Shown piece after piece: positions 15,290 to 24,263 of a DNA stretch of 49,374 bases. This DNA is from Oscillospiraceae bacterium. GTDB lineage: Bacteria > Bacillota > Clostridia > Oscillospirales > Ruminococcaceae. The stretch spans positions 1-49,374 of the forward strand of contig JAKSPL010000014.1 of the NCBI GenBank assembly GCA_024404815.1, given 5' to 3'. A model generated the notes under the pieces. That model saw only the letters and a program-made list of their open reading frames with translations. It ran no database searches and was not told the DNA's origin. Every line of letters begins with the position of its first letter. Positions within the stretch are counted from its first letter, which is position 1. The translations under genes and the position numbers were made by a program.

Positions 15290-17311
15290 TCACTCGAACA
15301 TCGGTATCAGTTTTGCAATCATTTTGAGAATGTACTGGCAGTCTGCGGCATTGAGTTTTCCATCGTGGTTGCAGTCAGAATTCGCCTTTCCCTGCGCGGT
15401 AACCTCCGCTTCTCTGTCCTCCGCCGCATAGCGCGAAAGCAGGATCACATCGGAAATATCCACTTCGCTGTCACAATTCACATCACCCATTTTCGTGCTT
15501 GACGGTGCGGCTGTGGTTTCTGTGGAAGTGATCGTTTCCGTGGTGGTGGTTGTAGTGGTAGTTGTCGTTGTTGTTGTGGTGGTTGTTTCTGTCGGCAGTT
15601 CATCGACCCAAATAATCTCGCAGTCGTCCATCGAGCCGTAGCCGCCTGCTTCTGTGGATACCTGCATCGAAAGCGCGATCTGTTCGCCCTGTTTCGCGCT
15701 GACAAGGATGGAAACCTGTTCCCAGTTCGACCAGCCCGTACAGTTTCCGCTGATCTTGGTTGGCTCTTGGTTTTTCATCCCACTAGAAATCACATAACGG
15801 CTGCCGGTGTCGCCCTGCACCCAGACCGACACGCGATAAATCCCGTCTTTCGGAGCTGTGACATCGGACAGACTGATACCGCAGCCTTCAAATCCGCGCT
15901 CGGTATACCAATGCAGCGCACAGCTTCCTGTTCTGGGATCTTCTTCGCGCACATCAAAATGACCGTCAGATAACTGTGGCTTGATCGTCCAGCCGTTCGG
16001 CGAATTCGTCCAGCCGAAGTCCGCTTCAAATGACGGATTCGAAACGAGGTTTTTTTCTTTCCCCGTGTCCGCAGAACCTGTGATGTTTCGGAACACGTAC
16101 AGCGAGTCGAGCGGCTTGCCGTCATGGTCGAACAGCGCCTGATTATCGACAGAAGTGCCGCCGTAGTCTTTCGCATCTTTGTCGTATTCCATCGCGGCTT
16201 TTGTTGCCCAGCCCGAACCGTCGCGTTCCCAGATCGGGAGATTGCTGTAATAATTATTGCCGACGCCCAGCCATGCAGGCTCCCAGTAGAACACGCCGAT
16301 GCCTTTCCCGTTCGCAACATTCGCAACCGCCATGAACAAATCATTCAAAAACTGCGCCTGACCTGCAACGCTGATCGGATAATTCACGTAATTGCCCAAT
16401 CCGCCGCGGTCAGGAACGGTGTTTGCGTAGTTGTCCATGTCCTCTTTTGTGTAGAGCCATGAGGTTTCCGCGACCATAACCTCTTTTCCGTATTTCGATG
16501 CAATACTGCTGAGGGTTTTGGTGAGATTGGAAAGCGTGCCATGCCAGTATGGATAGTAAGATGTCGCAAATACGTCATAATCGACATTGTTGTTTTTCAG
16601 GTTTTCTGCGATGTACAGATAGTTGTCGGACTTTTCGGGGTTCGTAAAATGGAGGACGACCTTTGTGCTTTGGCGATAATCACGAACCGCCTTCGCGCCT
16701 GCATTGAACAGCGTACAGAGATTTGACCATCCAGCCGCACTCCAGCCGCTGTCGGCCAGATAGACGCCGCACATACCCGTTGTCGTTTCGTTTCCGACCT
16801 GCACCATCGGGATATCCACGCCTGTTGCATCAATCTTTTTCAGCGTATCTGCTGTGAAACTGTAAATTGCATCTGCCTTTTGCTGAATGCTGTAATTCGT
16901 CCATGCTTTCGGCGCATTCTGCTTTCCGGGGTCCGCCCAGAAGTCCGAATAATGGAAATCCACAAGCATGGAAAGTCCTGCTGCCTTGCACCTCTTCGCA
17001 ATCTCGACCGCACAGTTGACATCGCAGCCACCGCCGCCGTAGGTCACGCCGCTATTTGTTGCAGGCTGATTCCAGATCCGCACGCGAATCGTATTGACAC
17101 CTGCATCCGCAAGCGTTGCGAAAATATCCGCAGGGCTGCCGTTTTTGTCGCGGTAAACCACACCGCTTTTTTCGAGCGAAAGTACCGATGAGATGTCAAC
17201 GCCTGCATATGTCAAATCTGACGCATCTGCTGCATTTGCAGGTGGCAGATATGTTCCGCAGAGGAGTACGGCCGCCGTGAGCGCAGCAGCAATTCGTTTC
17301 AGCATTTTCAT
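15290..17311 (-). CDS. GH53 endo-beta-1,4-galactanase with CBM and type I dockerin
   Basis: The 673-residue secreted enzyme should cleave the beta-1,4-galactan side chains of pectin. Residues 1-28 are a signal peptide (cut near ANA-AD). The GH53 domain spans about 30-390 with acid/base Glu175 (QVGNET) and nucleophile Glu282 (MVAETSW). Residues 420-580 form a jelly-roll carbohydrate-binding module starting NLVSNPSFEADFGWTN. A short poly-Thr linker leads to a C-terminal dockerin with two Ca-binding repeats (GDVNCDSEVDISDVI and NSDCNHDGKLNAADC). The dockerin should plug the enzyme into a cellulosome scaffoldin. GGGGAAATACA precedes the ATG. Confidence 0.93.
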   Translation of the reverse strand: MKMLKRIAAALTAAVLLCGTYLPPANAADASDLTYAGVDISSVLSLEKSGVVYRDKNGSPADIFATLADAGVNTIRVRIWNQPATNSGVTYGGGGCDVNCAVEIAKRCKAAGLSMLVDFHYSDFWADPGKQNAPKAWTNYSIQQKADAIYSFTADTLKKIDATGVDIPMVQVGNETTTGMCGVYLADSGWSAAGWSNLCTLFNAGAKAVRDYRQSTKVVLHFTNPEKSDNYLYIAENLKNNNVDYDVFATSYYPYWHGTLSNLTKTLSSIASKYGKEVMVAETSWLYTKEDMDNYANTVPDRGGLGNYVNYPISVAGQAQFLNDLFMAVANVANGKGIGVFYWEPAWLGVGNNYYSNLPIWERDGSGWATKAAMEYDKDAKDYGGTSVDNQALFDHDGKPLDSLYVFRNITGSADTGKEKNLVSNPSFEADFGWTNSPNGWTIKPQLSDGHFDVREEDPRTGSCALHWYTERGFEGCGISLSDVTAPKDGIYRVSVWVQGDTGSRYVISSGMKNQEPTKISGNCTGWSNWEQVSILVSAKQGEQIALSMQVSTEAGGYGSMDDCEIIWVDELPTETTTTTTTTTTTTTTTTETITSTETTAAPSSTKMGDVNCDSEVDISDVILLSRYAAEDREAEVTAQGKANSDCNHDGKLNAADCQYILKMIAKLIPMFE

Positions 17312-17346
17312 TGTATTTCCCCATTCCGACCGAAGTCATTTTTCTC

Positions 17347-17375
17347 ATCATACCACAAAAACGCCGCATTTGCAA
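17347..17375 (-). promoter_or_regulatory. Promoter of the GH53 gene
   Basis: On the minus strand TTGCAA (17375-17370) and TATGAT (17352-17347) are 17 bp apart. Confidence 0.7.
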
Positions 17376-17414
17376 TACTCTTTTGTCACTTTGATGTGTT
17401 TTATGTCCGCTTGT

Positions 17415-17759
17415 TCAGCAGCTCGGCATTCTGTAATAGTACATGAGGTAGTGGCGGAGGGTGCGGCGTGCGCGAGTCAGAGTACGTGAAACCGTGCTTT
17501 CTGATACGTTGCAGCGAGTGCCAACCTCACGCATATTCAGGCCATCGCGGTAGTAGAGCAGAAAATATTTCCGCTGACACGCCGACAATTCGTTGTTCCA
17601 CGCATACCCGATCGCATTTTTCAGGCGTTTCATTTCAGGTGTCGGCTCGATGTCCCCGTCCTGCTCCTCGCAGAGTTTAGCGATCCAGACGGGGTCGAAC
17701 GCCAGACTCGCCTCCGATACGCGCCGTATTTTTTGATACTGATGCCGCCGCTTCGTCAT
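17415..17759 (-). CDS. Small sigma-70 region 4-like regulator
   Basis: The 114-residue protein ends in a sigma region 4-type helix-turn-helix (GLNMREVGTRCNVSESTVSR followed by TLTRARRTLRHYL), preceded by LSACQRKYFLLYY as in sigma-like factors. It lacks room for a full region 2, so it resembles phage-type late activators or truncated sigma proteins rather than a complete sigma factor. The ATG overlaps the stop of the upstream DUF1492-like gene by 4 nt. Location between galactanase and xylanase genes suggests, but does not prove, control of that cluster. Confidence 0.7.
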   Translation of the reverse strand: MTKRRHQYQKIRRVSEASLAFDPVWIAKLCEEQDGDIEPTPEMKRLKNAIGYAWNNELSACQRKYFLLYYRDGLNMREVGTRCNVSESTVSRTLTRARRTLRHYLMYYYRMPSC

Positions 17760-17998
17760 GCCTGCACCTCCCGAAGTACATATGGTTCGATGGTACGGAG
17801 TGCTGCGCGAAGTTCGCTGTACTCCGCCGTCAACAGGTCAATACGGCGGCGCAGAGTTTCTTTCCGCATCGACAGCGCAGAGTACGCAGAATCTCCGCTG
17901 TCGCGCCGAAGGATCTCGTTCAGGAACTCTTTTCGTATCAGCAGTGAATTCGCTGCTGCTTCGTAGTTTTCTTTCATTCTTGTGTATGGCTTATCCAT
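17756..17998 (-). CDS. Small coiled-coil protein (DUF1492-like)
   Basis: The 80-residue protein is helical, with MDKPYTRMKENYEAAANSLL followed by heptad-rich ETLRRRIDLLTAEYSELRAAL. Small proteins of this type often precede sigma-like region 4 genes in Firmicutes phages and islands. Start at 17998 is set by AAGGAGG eight nt upstream. It is translationally coupled (ATGA) to the sigma-like gene and probably its partner. Confidence 0.55.
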   Translation of the reverse strand: MDKPYTRMKENYEAAANSLLIRKEFLNEILRRDSGDSAYSALSMRKETLRRRIDLLTAEYSELRAALRTIEPYVLREVQA

Positions 17999-18070
17999 TT
18001 TTGAATCCTCCTTATTTGACAGACTGACACTTACTGATTCCTTGTCAAAGAACATTCGTTCTATATTTAT

Positions 18071-18099
18071 ATTCTAGCAGAAATCGTGCAGAATGTCAA
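18071..18099 (-). promoter_or_regulatory. Extended -10 promoter of the DUF1492-like/sigma-like pair
   Basis: On the minus strand TTGACA (18099-18094) and TAGAAT (18076-18071) are 17 bp apart with a TGC extension before the -10. The flanks (CCTATTGAC and TCTGCTAGAATA) recur in the distal promoter of the GH11/GH10 gene at 21357-21385. Confidence 0.75.
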
Positions 18100-18156
18100 T
18101 AGGAGGAAACGGGGATGTGCAATATTCTGCACATCTTTTGAAAAATAATAAAAGAA

Positions 18157-18187
18157 CACCACCCCGACCGAAGTGGTCGGGGTGGTG
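18157..18187. terminator. Terminator of the GH11/GH10 gene
   Basis: A 13-bp GC-rich stem (CACCACCCCGACC / GGTCGGGGTGGTG) is followed on the minus strand by a T-rich run. It is nearly identical to the terminator at 21435-21461 after the paralogous xylanase gene. Confidence 0.85.
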
Positions 18188-18210
18188 CCCAAAAGGAAAG
18201 AGATATGAAG

Positions 18211-20985
18211 TTAAAGCGTAATCAGTCTAGCAATACTCTTCAAAATCATAGAAGCATCATTTGCAGTAGTCTTTCCGTCTTTGTTGACATCAGCGTTGAG
18301 CTTACCGGTAGAGGTCAGGGTTGCGCCGTCCTCAGCTGCAAAGCGGCAAACGAGGATAACGTCAGAGATGTCAACTTCACCATCGCAGTTCGCGTCGCCA
18401 AGCTTGGTAGCCTTCGGCTCCGGAGTGGTGCTGGTGGTTGTAGTAGTGGTGGTTGTGGTCGTGGTGGTAGTAGTGGTGGTGGTAGTTGTAGTAGTAGTGG
18501 TGGTGGTAGTGGTTGTAGTGGTAGTAGTAGTGGTTGTTGTGGTGGTAGTAGAAGTAGTGGTCGGAGCGGTTGCAGTCGATGCATAGCCATCAATTACCTT
18601 GATAACATTGTTGTAGGACTGCTTCGGGTTGTAGTTGCTGAACATCAGCGGAGTGCCGCTGCTTCTCCAGCTTCTTTCATCCGTAGTACCCCAAACGGTA
18701 ACAGAAGAAACGTTCTTGTAGTACTTGCAAGCGAGATCGTAAATATCGGACCACAGAGCGGTCTGAGCAGATTCGCCGCCGTCCTTGGTGATATCGAGCT
18801 CGGTGATCTGAACATCGAGGCCGAGGTTCATGAACGCCTTCATTGCGGTTTCGTAGGTGTTCTTGTCAGGATATCTGGAGTCAAGGTGAGACTGCATACC
18901 GATACCATCGATGTAGTTGCCGGCAGCCATAACCTTCTTTGCCATGTTGCAGAGGTCGTTGGTCTTTGCGGTCATATACTCGTTGTAATCGTTCAGATAC
19001 AGCTTGCAGGTAGAAGGAGCATACTGTCTAGCAAACTTGAATGCGTTGATTACGAAGTCGCCGCTGTTGCCGTAAACTTTAACCCACTTGGAGTTGTTGC
19101 CGTCACGCATTCCGCCGCCGTCGTTGACGAACAGCTCGTTACATACGTCGTATGCATAAACCTGGAGGTTCGGATACTGGGACTTGAGAGCTGCGAAGGT
19201 GTTCTTGATCATGCTTTCCAGACGCTTGTTCATACGATCAGCAGATACATAAGAACCGGAGTTGGACTGCATATTTTCTTTGAACATCCATTCAGGAGTC
19301 TGAGAATACCAAACAAAGGTATGGCCACGAACGCCGATGCCGTTGTCCTGAGCAAACTTCAGGATAGAAGATGCACTGTTGAGGCTGACAGCGATGTTAT
19401 CGCCGGAAGAAGCCTGCTGGTTGCAGAGGGAGTCAGGCTTCATTTCGTTTTCACAAGTGATGGAGTTGAAGTTCTTCTTGATGAAGGACTGTGCCTGGGA
19501 GTTGCCGATTTCGAAGTTGGAAACGGAAGTACCAACACGCCATAACGGACCTGCGTGGTCTTTGTAGCCGTCGCCGCCGGGAGTATACTTATAATCTCTG
19601 TTCTGGTGGCTTGCGAGAGAACCGTCGCCCGGATCTACCCAACCAGTACCAGTACCGGGATCGTCGGAGCCTGTGCCGGTGCCTGTGCCGGCTTCAGGAG
19701 CCTTTGTACCGCTGCCGGTCTTTGCTTTGTTCGCAGTGCCAGCCTTTGCACAGAAGAAATCATCAACATAGAAATCATCGGTGCTGCCCGGAGTTTCGAT
19801 GTATACAGTTGCATCGGAAGCGCCGGAAGGCGCAGTAAAGGAAGTGTTGCCGAGTGCTGTCCATTCGCCAGCCTTTGCAGATGCGGTAGCAATTTCGATG
19901 TACTCGCCATTGCATTCCATGGTCATCTTAAAGTCGTTTGCGTTCTTGGAAGCAACTGCTGCGCCGAAGCTGTAAGATTCGCCGCCTGTCAGAGAAACAG
20001 GAATGCACAGACCGTTCCAGTCCTCGGTTCTGCCGGAGCAGACGCCAGCTTTGCTGCCGCTGTATGCGCAGTCAGAAGTAGTGGAAACAGTTTCGGAAGC
20101 TCTGCCCTTGGCATTGCCAGCGCCGCTTTCGAAGCCTTCGTTGAAGTAGTAGCCGTTTCCATCAGCTGTCATAGAGCCGGTGGAACCGGTGTTGCCGGTA
20201 TCATCATCGCCGCCGGTAGGAGGATTGGTGCTGTCGCCTTCGTAAACATCAAGTTCAGTAACGTCAGCAACACCGCTGGACTGCCAGCCTTCTGCGTTCA
20301 GAGCAACTTCGTAGAGGTTACCGATGCCCCAGCCCTGATCTGCCCATGCCTTGAAGTGCTGGGAGACGCTGATGTGACCGGAAGTTCTCTTGGACTGACG
20401 AACGCTGAAGTACTGCTTAAATGTTTCGTAACCGCTGTTGATAGACGGGCCGGAGTGATCCATCTGGAAAATCTTGTACTGTGCGCCATCGATCGTGACC
20501 ATCTTGCCGTTGCCGTCCGGGCACCAGTCAACCCAGTCTTCGATGATGTAGTACTCAACCAGCGGAACGCCGCCGCCTACGCCCTGGTTCTGGAACCAGC
20601 CGTAAACGCAAAGACGGGAGTTGCCGCTTGCGCTGCCGGTCTGCTGATAGCTTGCCTTGTAGTCCATGCCGATGTTGTTGTAAGAGGTTGCCTTCTGCTT
20701 GGAACCATAGTCCTTACCACGGCGAGCGAGGAAGTTACCTGCATTGACAGAAGCACTCCACTCTGCCTTAAAGGTTGCACCCTTACCGAGTGTCATCGTG
20801 CCGCTGCCACCTGTGGTATCCAGCCAGATCTCGTAGCTGTAGCCATCGCAGTTGCCCTTGTGCTGGTTCTGACCGTTACCAACGGACAGTCTATCACCAA
20901 CACTTGCTGCAGAAGCCGACATTGCGGGCAATGCGGAGACGCACATGACTGCAGCCGTTAATGCGCCAATTACTTTTCTTTTCAT
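18211..20985 (-). CDS. Bifunctional GH11-CBM-GH10 xylanase with type I dockerin
   Basis: The 924-residue secreted xylanase carries two unrelated catalytic domains. After a signal peptide (residues 1-27) comes GH11 (28-250) with nucleophile Glu144 in PLVEYYIIEDW and acid/base Glu232 in NAEGWQSSG. A Gly/Thr linker leads to a CBM22/CBM4_9-type jelly roll (about 270-410, YYFNEGFESG to DDFFCAKAG). GH10 (about 465-800) has acid/base Glu in DVCNELF and nucleophile Glu in VQITELDIT. A nearly pure Thr linker of about 45 residues joins a dockerin (GDANCDGEVDISDVIL and NADVNKDGKTTANDAS). It should attack xylan as a cellulosome component. GGGAGG precedes the ATG. Confidence 0.95.
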   Translation of the reverse strand: MKRKVIGALTAAVMCVSALPAMSASAASVGDRLSVGNGQNQHKGNCDGYSYEIWLDTTGGSGTMTLGKGATFKAEWSASVNAGNFLARRGKDYGSKQKATSYNNIGMDYKASYQQTGSASGNSRLCVYGWFQNQGVGGGVPLVEYYIIEDWVDWCPDGNGKMVTIDGAQYKIFQMDHSGPSINSGYETFKQYFSVRQSKRTSGHISVSQHFKAWADQGWGIGNLYEVALNAEGWQSSGVADVTELDVYEGDSTNPPTGGDDDTGNTGSTGSMTADGNGYYFNEGFESGAGNAKGRASETVSTTSDCAYSGSKAGVCSGRTEDWNGLCIPVSLTGGESYSFGAAVASKNANDFKMTMECNGEYIEIATASAKAGEWTALGNTSFTAPSGASDATVYIETPGSTDDFYVDDFFCAKAGTANKAKTGSGTKAPEAGTGTGTGSDDPGTGTGWVDPGDGSLASHQNRDYKYTPGGDGYKDHAGPLWRVGTSVSNFEIGNSQAQSFIKKNFNSITCENEMKPDSLCNQQASSGDNIAVSLNSASSILKFAQDNGIGVRGHTFVWYSQTPEWMFKENMQSNSGSYVSADRMNKRLESMIKNTFAALKSQYPNLQVYAYDVCNELFVNDGGGMRDGNNSKWVKVYGNSGDFVINAFKFARQYAPSTCKLYLNDYNEYMTAKTNDLCNMAKKVMAAGNYIDGIGMQSHLDSRYPDKNTYETAMKAFMNLGLDVQITELDITKDGGESAQTALWSDIYDLACKYYKNVSSVTVWGTTDERSWRSSGTPLMFSNYNPKQSYNNVIKVIDGYASTATAPTTTSTTTTTTTTTTTTTTTTTTTTTTTTTTTTTTTTTTTTTTTSTTPEPKATKLGDANCDGEVDISDVILVCRFAAEDGATLTSTGKLNADVNKDGKTTANDASMILKSIARLITL

Positions 20986-21074
20986 AAAAATCCTCCCTTT
21001 TAAATAATAGTAGTATAAACCATACTCTCTTGCCGATTGGGTGTAGAAAATTCTTCACGCCTTTCAACAATTTT

Positions 21075-21103
21075 AGTATACTACCCCGAAATGGTTTTGA
21101 CAA
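21075..21103 (-). promoter_or_regulatory. Proximal promoter of the GH11/GH10 gene
   Basis: On the minus strand TTGTCA (21103-21098) and TATACT (21080-21075) are 17 bp apart. The -10 region and following AAAATTGTTGAAAGG leader match those of the paralogous gene at 23176-23204. Confidence 0.75.
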
Positions 21104-21434
21104 GTTGGATATTGCGAAAAAAGCCAGTAAATCACCATTTGTTGCGGAAAATAAATGATTTGTTCACAATCCGTTCATACTTCGTTGGGAACCAGTTCAT
21201 ATATTCCAGCGAAATTAAGGCGAAATTGTCGTAAATTGCGCACTTTAACAGCATACATTCATGTCAATCGCTGTCAAAGGCGCATCCATTTCCGAAGCAT
21301 CGGTTTTGACTGACCATTTCGATCCACTTGCCTAGAATAAATATTCTATAATCTGTATTCTAGCAGATTACTTTCGAAAAGTCAATAGGCAAAATCAAGA
21401 TTAAACTGTATTTTTTGCTTCTAAAAAAAGAACA
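21104..21434. other. Regulatory region between the two xylanase genes
   Basis: No gene is seen. The region holds the distal promoter of the GH11/GH10 gene and ends at the terminator of the upstream paralogue. The stretch 21105-21350 is AT-rich and otherwise featureless to me; with the distal promoter active it would form a 5' leader of about 365 nt. Confidence 0.5.
21357..21385 (-). promoter_or_regulatory. Distal promoter of the GH11/GH10 gene
   Basis: On the minus strand TTGACT (21385-21380) and TAGAAT (21362-21357) are 17 bp apart, with flanks shared with the promoter of the sigma-like pair at 18071-18099 (CCTATTGAC, TCTGCTAGAATA). Confidence 0.65.
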
Positions 21435-21461
21435 CCACCCCGACCGAGATGGTCGGGGTGG
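21435..21461. terminator. Terminator of the GH11-CBM-dockerin gene
   Basis: The hairpin CCACCCCGACC / GGTCGGGGTGG precedes, on the minus strand, a T-rich run ending in seven T residues. It is the duplicate of the 18157-18187 terminator. Confidence 0.85.
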
Positions 21462-21486
21462 CACCCAAAAGGAAAGAGATATGAAG

Positions 21487-23088
21487 TTAAAGCGTAATCA
21501 GTTTAGCAATGGACTTCAAAATCATAGTTGCATCGCTTGCGGTAGGCTTGCCGTCTTTGTTCACATCGGCGTTGAGCTTACCGGTTGCAGTCAGGTTTGC
21601 ACCATCTTCAGCAGCATAGCGGCAAACGAGGATAACGTCAGAGATATCAACTTCGCCATCGCAGTTAGCGTCGCCGAGCTTGGTAGCCTTCGGCTCAGGT
21701 GTGGTGCTGGTGGTTGTAGTCGTGGTCGTGGTGGTGGTAGTTGTTGTTGTGGTGGTGGTAGTAGTGGTAGTGGTCGTAGTTGTAGTAGTGGTAGTGGTCG
21801 TTACGAGAGACTTCGAACCGCCGCCGGTAACAGCATTGTTCTTCGTACCAGCCTTTGCACAGAAGAAATCATCAACATAGAAGTCATCGGTGCTGCCCGG
21901 AGTTTCGATGTAAACCGTTGCGCTGGATGCGCCGGAAGGAGCGGTGAAGGAAGTGTTGCCGAGTGCAGTCCATTCGCCTGCTTTTCCGGATGCAGTAGCG
22001 ATTTCGATGTACTCGCCGTTGCATTCCATGGTCATCTTAAAGTCGTTTGCATTCTTGGAAGAAACTGCTGCGCCGAAGCTGTAAGATTCGCCGCCTGTCA
22101 GGCTGACGGGGATCTGAACGCCGTTCCAGTCTTCGGATCTGTTGGAGCAGACTGCAGCCTTGCTGCCGCTGTATGCGCAGTCGGAAGTAGCGGTAACGGT
22201 TTCGGAAGCTCTGCCGCCAGCTTTGCCGACGCCGCTTTCGAAGCCTTCGTTGAAGTAGTAGCCGTTTGCATCAGCAGTCATAGAACCGGTGTCGCCGGTA
22301 TCATCATCGCCGCCGCCGATGTCAGTTGTTTTCTTGCTCGGATCGGTGTAAACATCCAGAGTGCCGACGTTTGCACGGCCGCTGGACTGCCAGCCTTCTG
22401 CATTCAGAGCAACTTCATAGAGGTTGCCGATGCCCCAGCCCTGATCTGCCCATGCCTTGAAGTGGTCAGATACGGTGATGTGACCGGAAGTTCTCTTGGA
22501 CTGACGAACACTGAAGTACTGCTTGAAGGTTTCGTTGCCGCTGTTGATAGACGGGCCGGTGTGGTCCATCTGGAAGATCTTGTACTGTGCATTATCGATC
22601 GTGACCATCTTGCCGTTGCCGTCCGGGCACCAGTCAACCCAGTCTTCAATGATGTAGTACTCAACCAGCGGAACATTGCCTGCGCCCTGGTTCTGGAACC
22701 AGCCGTAAACGCAAAGACGGGAGTTGCCGCTTGCGCTGCCGGTCTGCTGATAGCTTGCATTGTAATCCATACCGATGTAGTCGTAAGAGGTTGCTTTCTG
22801 TCTGGAACCGAAGTCCAGGCCACGGCGAGCAAGGAAGTTGCCGCGGTTTACGGAAGCACTCCACTGAGCATCGAAGGTTGCACCCTTACCGAGCTTCATA
22901 GAGCCGCTGCCGCCTGTGGTATCCAGCCAGATTTCGTAGCTGTAGCCGTCACAATTACCCTTGTGCTGATTCTGACCGTTTCCAACGGAAAGCGTGTCAC
23001 CAACACTTGCTGCAGAAGCCGACATTGTCGGCAGAGCCGAAACGCACATAGCTGCAGCTGTCAATACGCCAAGTAATTTTCTTTTCAT
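21487..23088 (-). CDS. GH11 xylanase with CBM22-type module and type I dockerin
   Basis: The 533-residue secreted enzyme is a close paralogue of the downstream GH11/GH10 gene without the GH10 domain. It has signal peptide (1-27), GH11 (28-250) with catalytic Glu in PLVEYYIIEDW and NAEGWQSSG, a CBM22/CBM4_9-like module (YYFNEGFESGVG to DDFFCAKAG), a Thr-only linker of about 35 residues and a dockerin almost identical to that of its neighbour. It should be an endo-xylanase delivered to the same scaffoldin. GGGAGG precedes the ATG. The pair reflects tandem duplication followed by gain or loss of GH10. Confidence 0.95.
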   Translation of the reverse strand: MKRKLLGVLTAAAMCVSALPTMSASAASVGDTLSVGNGQNQHKGNCDGYSYEIWLDTTGGSGSMKLGKGATFDAQWSASVNRGNFLARRGLDFGSRQKATSYDYIGMDYNASYQQTGSASGNSRLCVYGWFQNQGAGNVPLVEYYIIEDWVDWCPDGNGKMVTIDNAQYKIFQMDHTGPSINSGNETFKQYFSVRQSKRTSGHITVSDHFKAWADQGWGIGNLYEVALNAEGWQSSGRANVGTLDVYTDPSKKTTDIGGGDDDTGDTGSMTADANGYYFNEGFESGVGKAGGRASETVTATSDCAYSGSKAAVCSNRSEDWNGVQIPVSLTGGESYSFGAAVSSKNANDFKMTMECNGEYIEIATASGKAGEWTALGNTSFTAPSGASSATVYIETPGSTDDFYVDDFFCAKAGTKNNAVTGGGSKSLVTTTTTTTTTTTTTTTTTTTTTTTTTTTTTTTSTTPEPKATKLGDANCDGEVDISDVILVCRYAAEDGANLTATGKLNADVNKDGKPTASDATMILKSIAKLITL

Positions 23089-23175
23089 GATAATCCTCCC
23101 TTAAAAAAACAGTAATATAAATCATACTCTCTTGCCGAATGGTGTCGATATTTCATCATTCCTTTCGACAATTTT

Positions 23176-23204
23176 AGTATACTACTCCAAAACTTAGTTT
23201 ACAA
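23176..23204 (-). promoter_or_regulatory. Promoter of the GH11-CBM-dockerin gene
   Basis: On the minus strand TTGTAA (23204-23199) and TATACT (23181-23176) are 17 bp apart. About 90 nt of leader (AAAATTGTCGAAAGG, then CGGCAAGAGAGTATG) is conserved with the paralogous gene. Confidence 0.75.
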
Positions 23205-23274
23205 GTATGATATTGCGATATATTTTCTATTCTTCACCATTTTTTGCGGAAAACTTTAATTTTTCTATAATAAA

Positions 23275-23997
23275 TCAATTCATATTTCCTGTATGGTACA
23301 TAAGGATAGAAAGTGCTGCCAAAGGCGCAGTTTCGCATCGCAATATCCGTTTTCCGAGCCATACGGACTTCACGCCGTTCTCGGAAAGCAGTGCGATCTC
23401 GTCGGGTTCGAAGCCGCCCTCTGCACCGACCATCACACCGTAGCTTGACAAATTCTGCGGCACATCGCGGAAAGAGATGCCGCCCTCTTCTTCATATAGT
23501 ACAATTCCGCAGTCCATTTGTTTCATGCGTTCCGCCGCTTCCCGAACGGTTTGCAGCGGCGCGATCTCCGGGATTCGTCCGCGGCCTGACTGCTGTGCTG
23601 CTTCCTTTGCGATTTTTTGCAGGCGGACACGTTTCTTTTCGAACTCCGCCGCCGTCATTCTGGAAATACAGCGTTTTGTCAGCACAGGCACAATTTCCGC
23701 TGCGCCGAGTTCCACCGCTTTCTGAACGATCTGTTCGAGTTTGTCCGATTTGGGCAATGCCTGAAACAGCGTCACAGAAATGGTCGGTTCTGCACAGCAG
23801 CGTTCTGACGAAAGAATGTTCAGATATACTGTATCCGATGTGATTTCGTCAATCTCACAAAAATAGTCGATCCCGCAGGCGTTGACGGTCAGTTTCTCCC
23901 CCGTTCGCATCCGCAGCGCGTAGCCGATATGTCTGGCGTGTTCGCCCTGTAAGTACGGTGCGTCGGGGGAAAACCCGTCCTCGAAGAACTTCGGCAT
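23275..23997 (-). CDS. rsmE: 16S rRNA (uracil-1498-N3)-methyltransferase
   Basis: The 240-residue protein is an RsmE-type SPOUT methyltransferase that modifies U1498 of 16S rRNA. An N-terminal PUA-like domain (HARHIGYALRMRTGEKL) is followed by the knotted SAM-binding domain: QALPKSDKLEQIVQKAVELG, the Ser/Arg block CISRM...QQSGRGRIPEI, the GAEGGFEPDEI loop and LGKRILRCETAPLAALS. The ATG at 23997 follows GGGAGGAG. It stands alone between the xylanase and transporter genes. Confidence 0.95.
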   Translation of the reverse strand: MPKFFEDGFSPDAPYLQGEHARHIGYALRMRTGEKLTVNACGIDYFCEIDEITSDTVYLNILSSERCCAEPTISVTLFQALPKSDKLEQIVQKAVELGAAEIVPVLTKRCISRMTAAEFEKKRVRLQKIAKEAAQQSGRGRIPEIAPLQTVREAAERMKQMDCGIVLYEEEGGISFRDVPQNLSSYGVMVGAEGGFEPDEIALLSENGVKSVWLGKRILRCETAPLAALSILMYHTGNMN

Positions 23998-24151
23998 CGG
24001 AATCTCCTCCCTTCCTTTTGGTAGGCTTATTATAGCATATTTTTCACGTTTTTGCAAGTGAATTCGCCGATTTGTCACTATTTCCGCCGCTTTTTGTCCA
24101 TTTGCACGAAAACGGCATGGAATCTTCTACACATAAAGCAGCATTTCCGCA

Positions 24152-24180
24152 TTGACACCGCTCAGTTTCTCTGTTATAAT
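24152..24180 (+). promoter_or_regulatory. Promoter of the solute-binding lipoprotein
   Basis: TTGACA (24152-24157) and TATAAT (24175-24180) are 17 bp apart, giving a leader of about 75 nt. Confidence 0.85.
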
Positions 24181-24263
24181 AGTAGTAGGTGTATTTGCAC
24201 CATCCACAAAAATCAAATGTTTTACCTCATTATTTCAGCCAGAATTTCAGAGGAGGACTGTAT

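Noticed and set aside
18281-18586. Long valine-rich plus-strand frames here, at 21680-21880 and at 31542-32015
   Set aside because: They are antisense to Thr-rich linkers; the repeats create the open frames.
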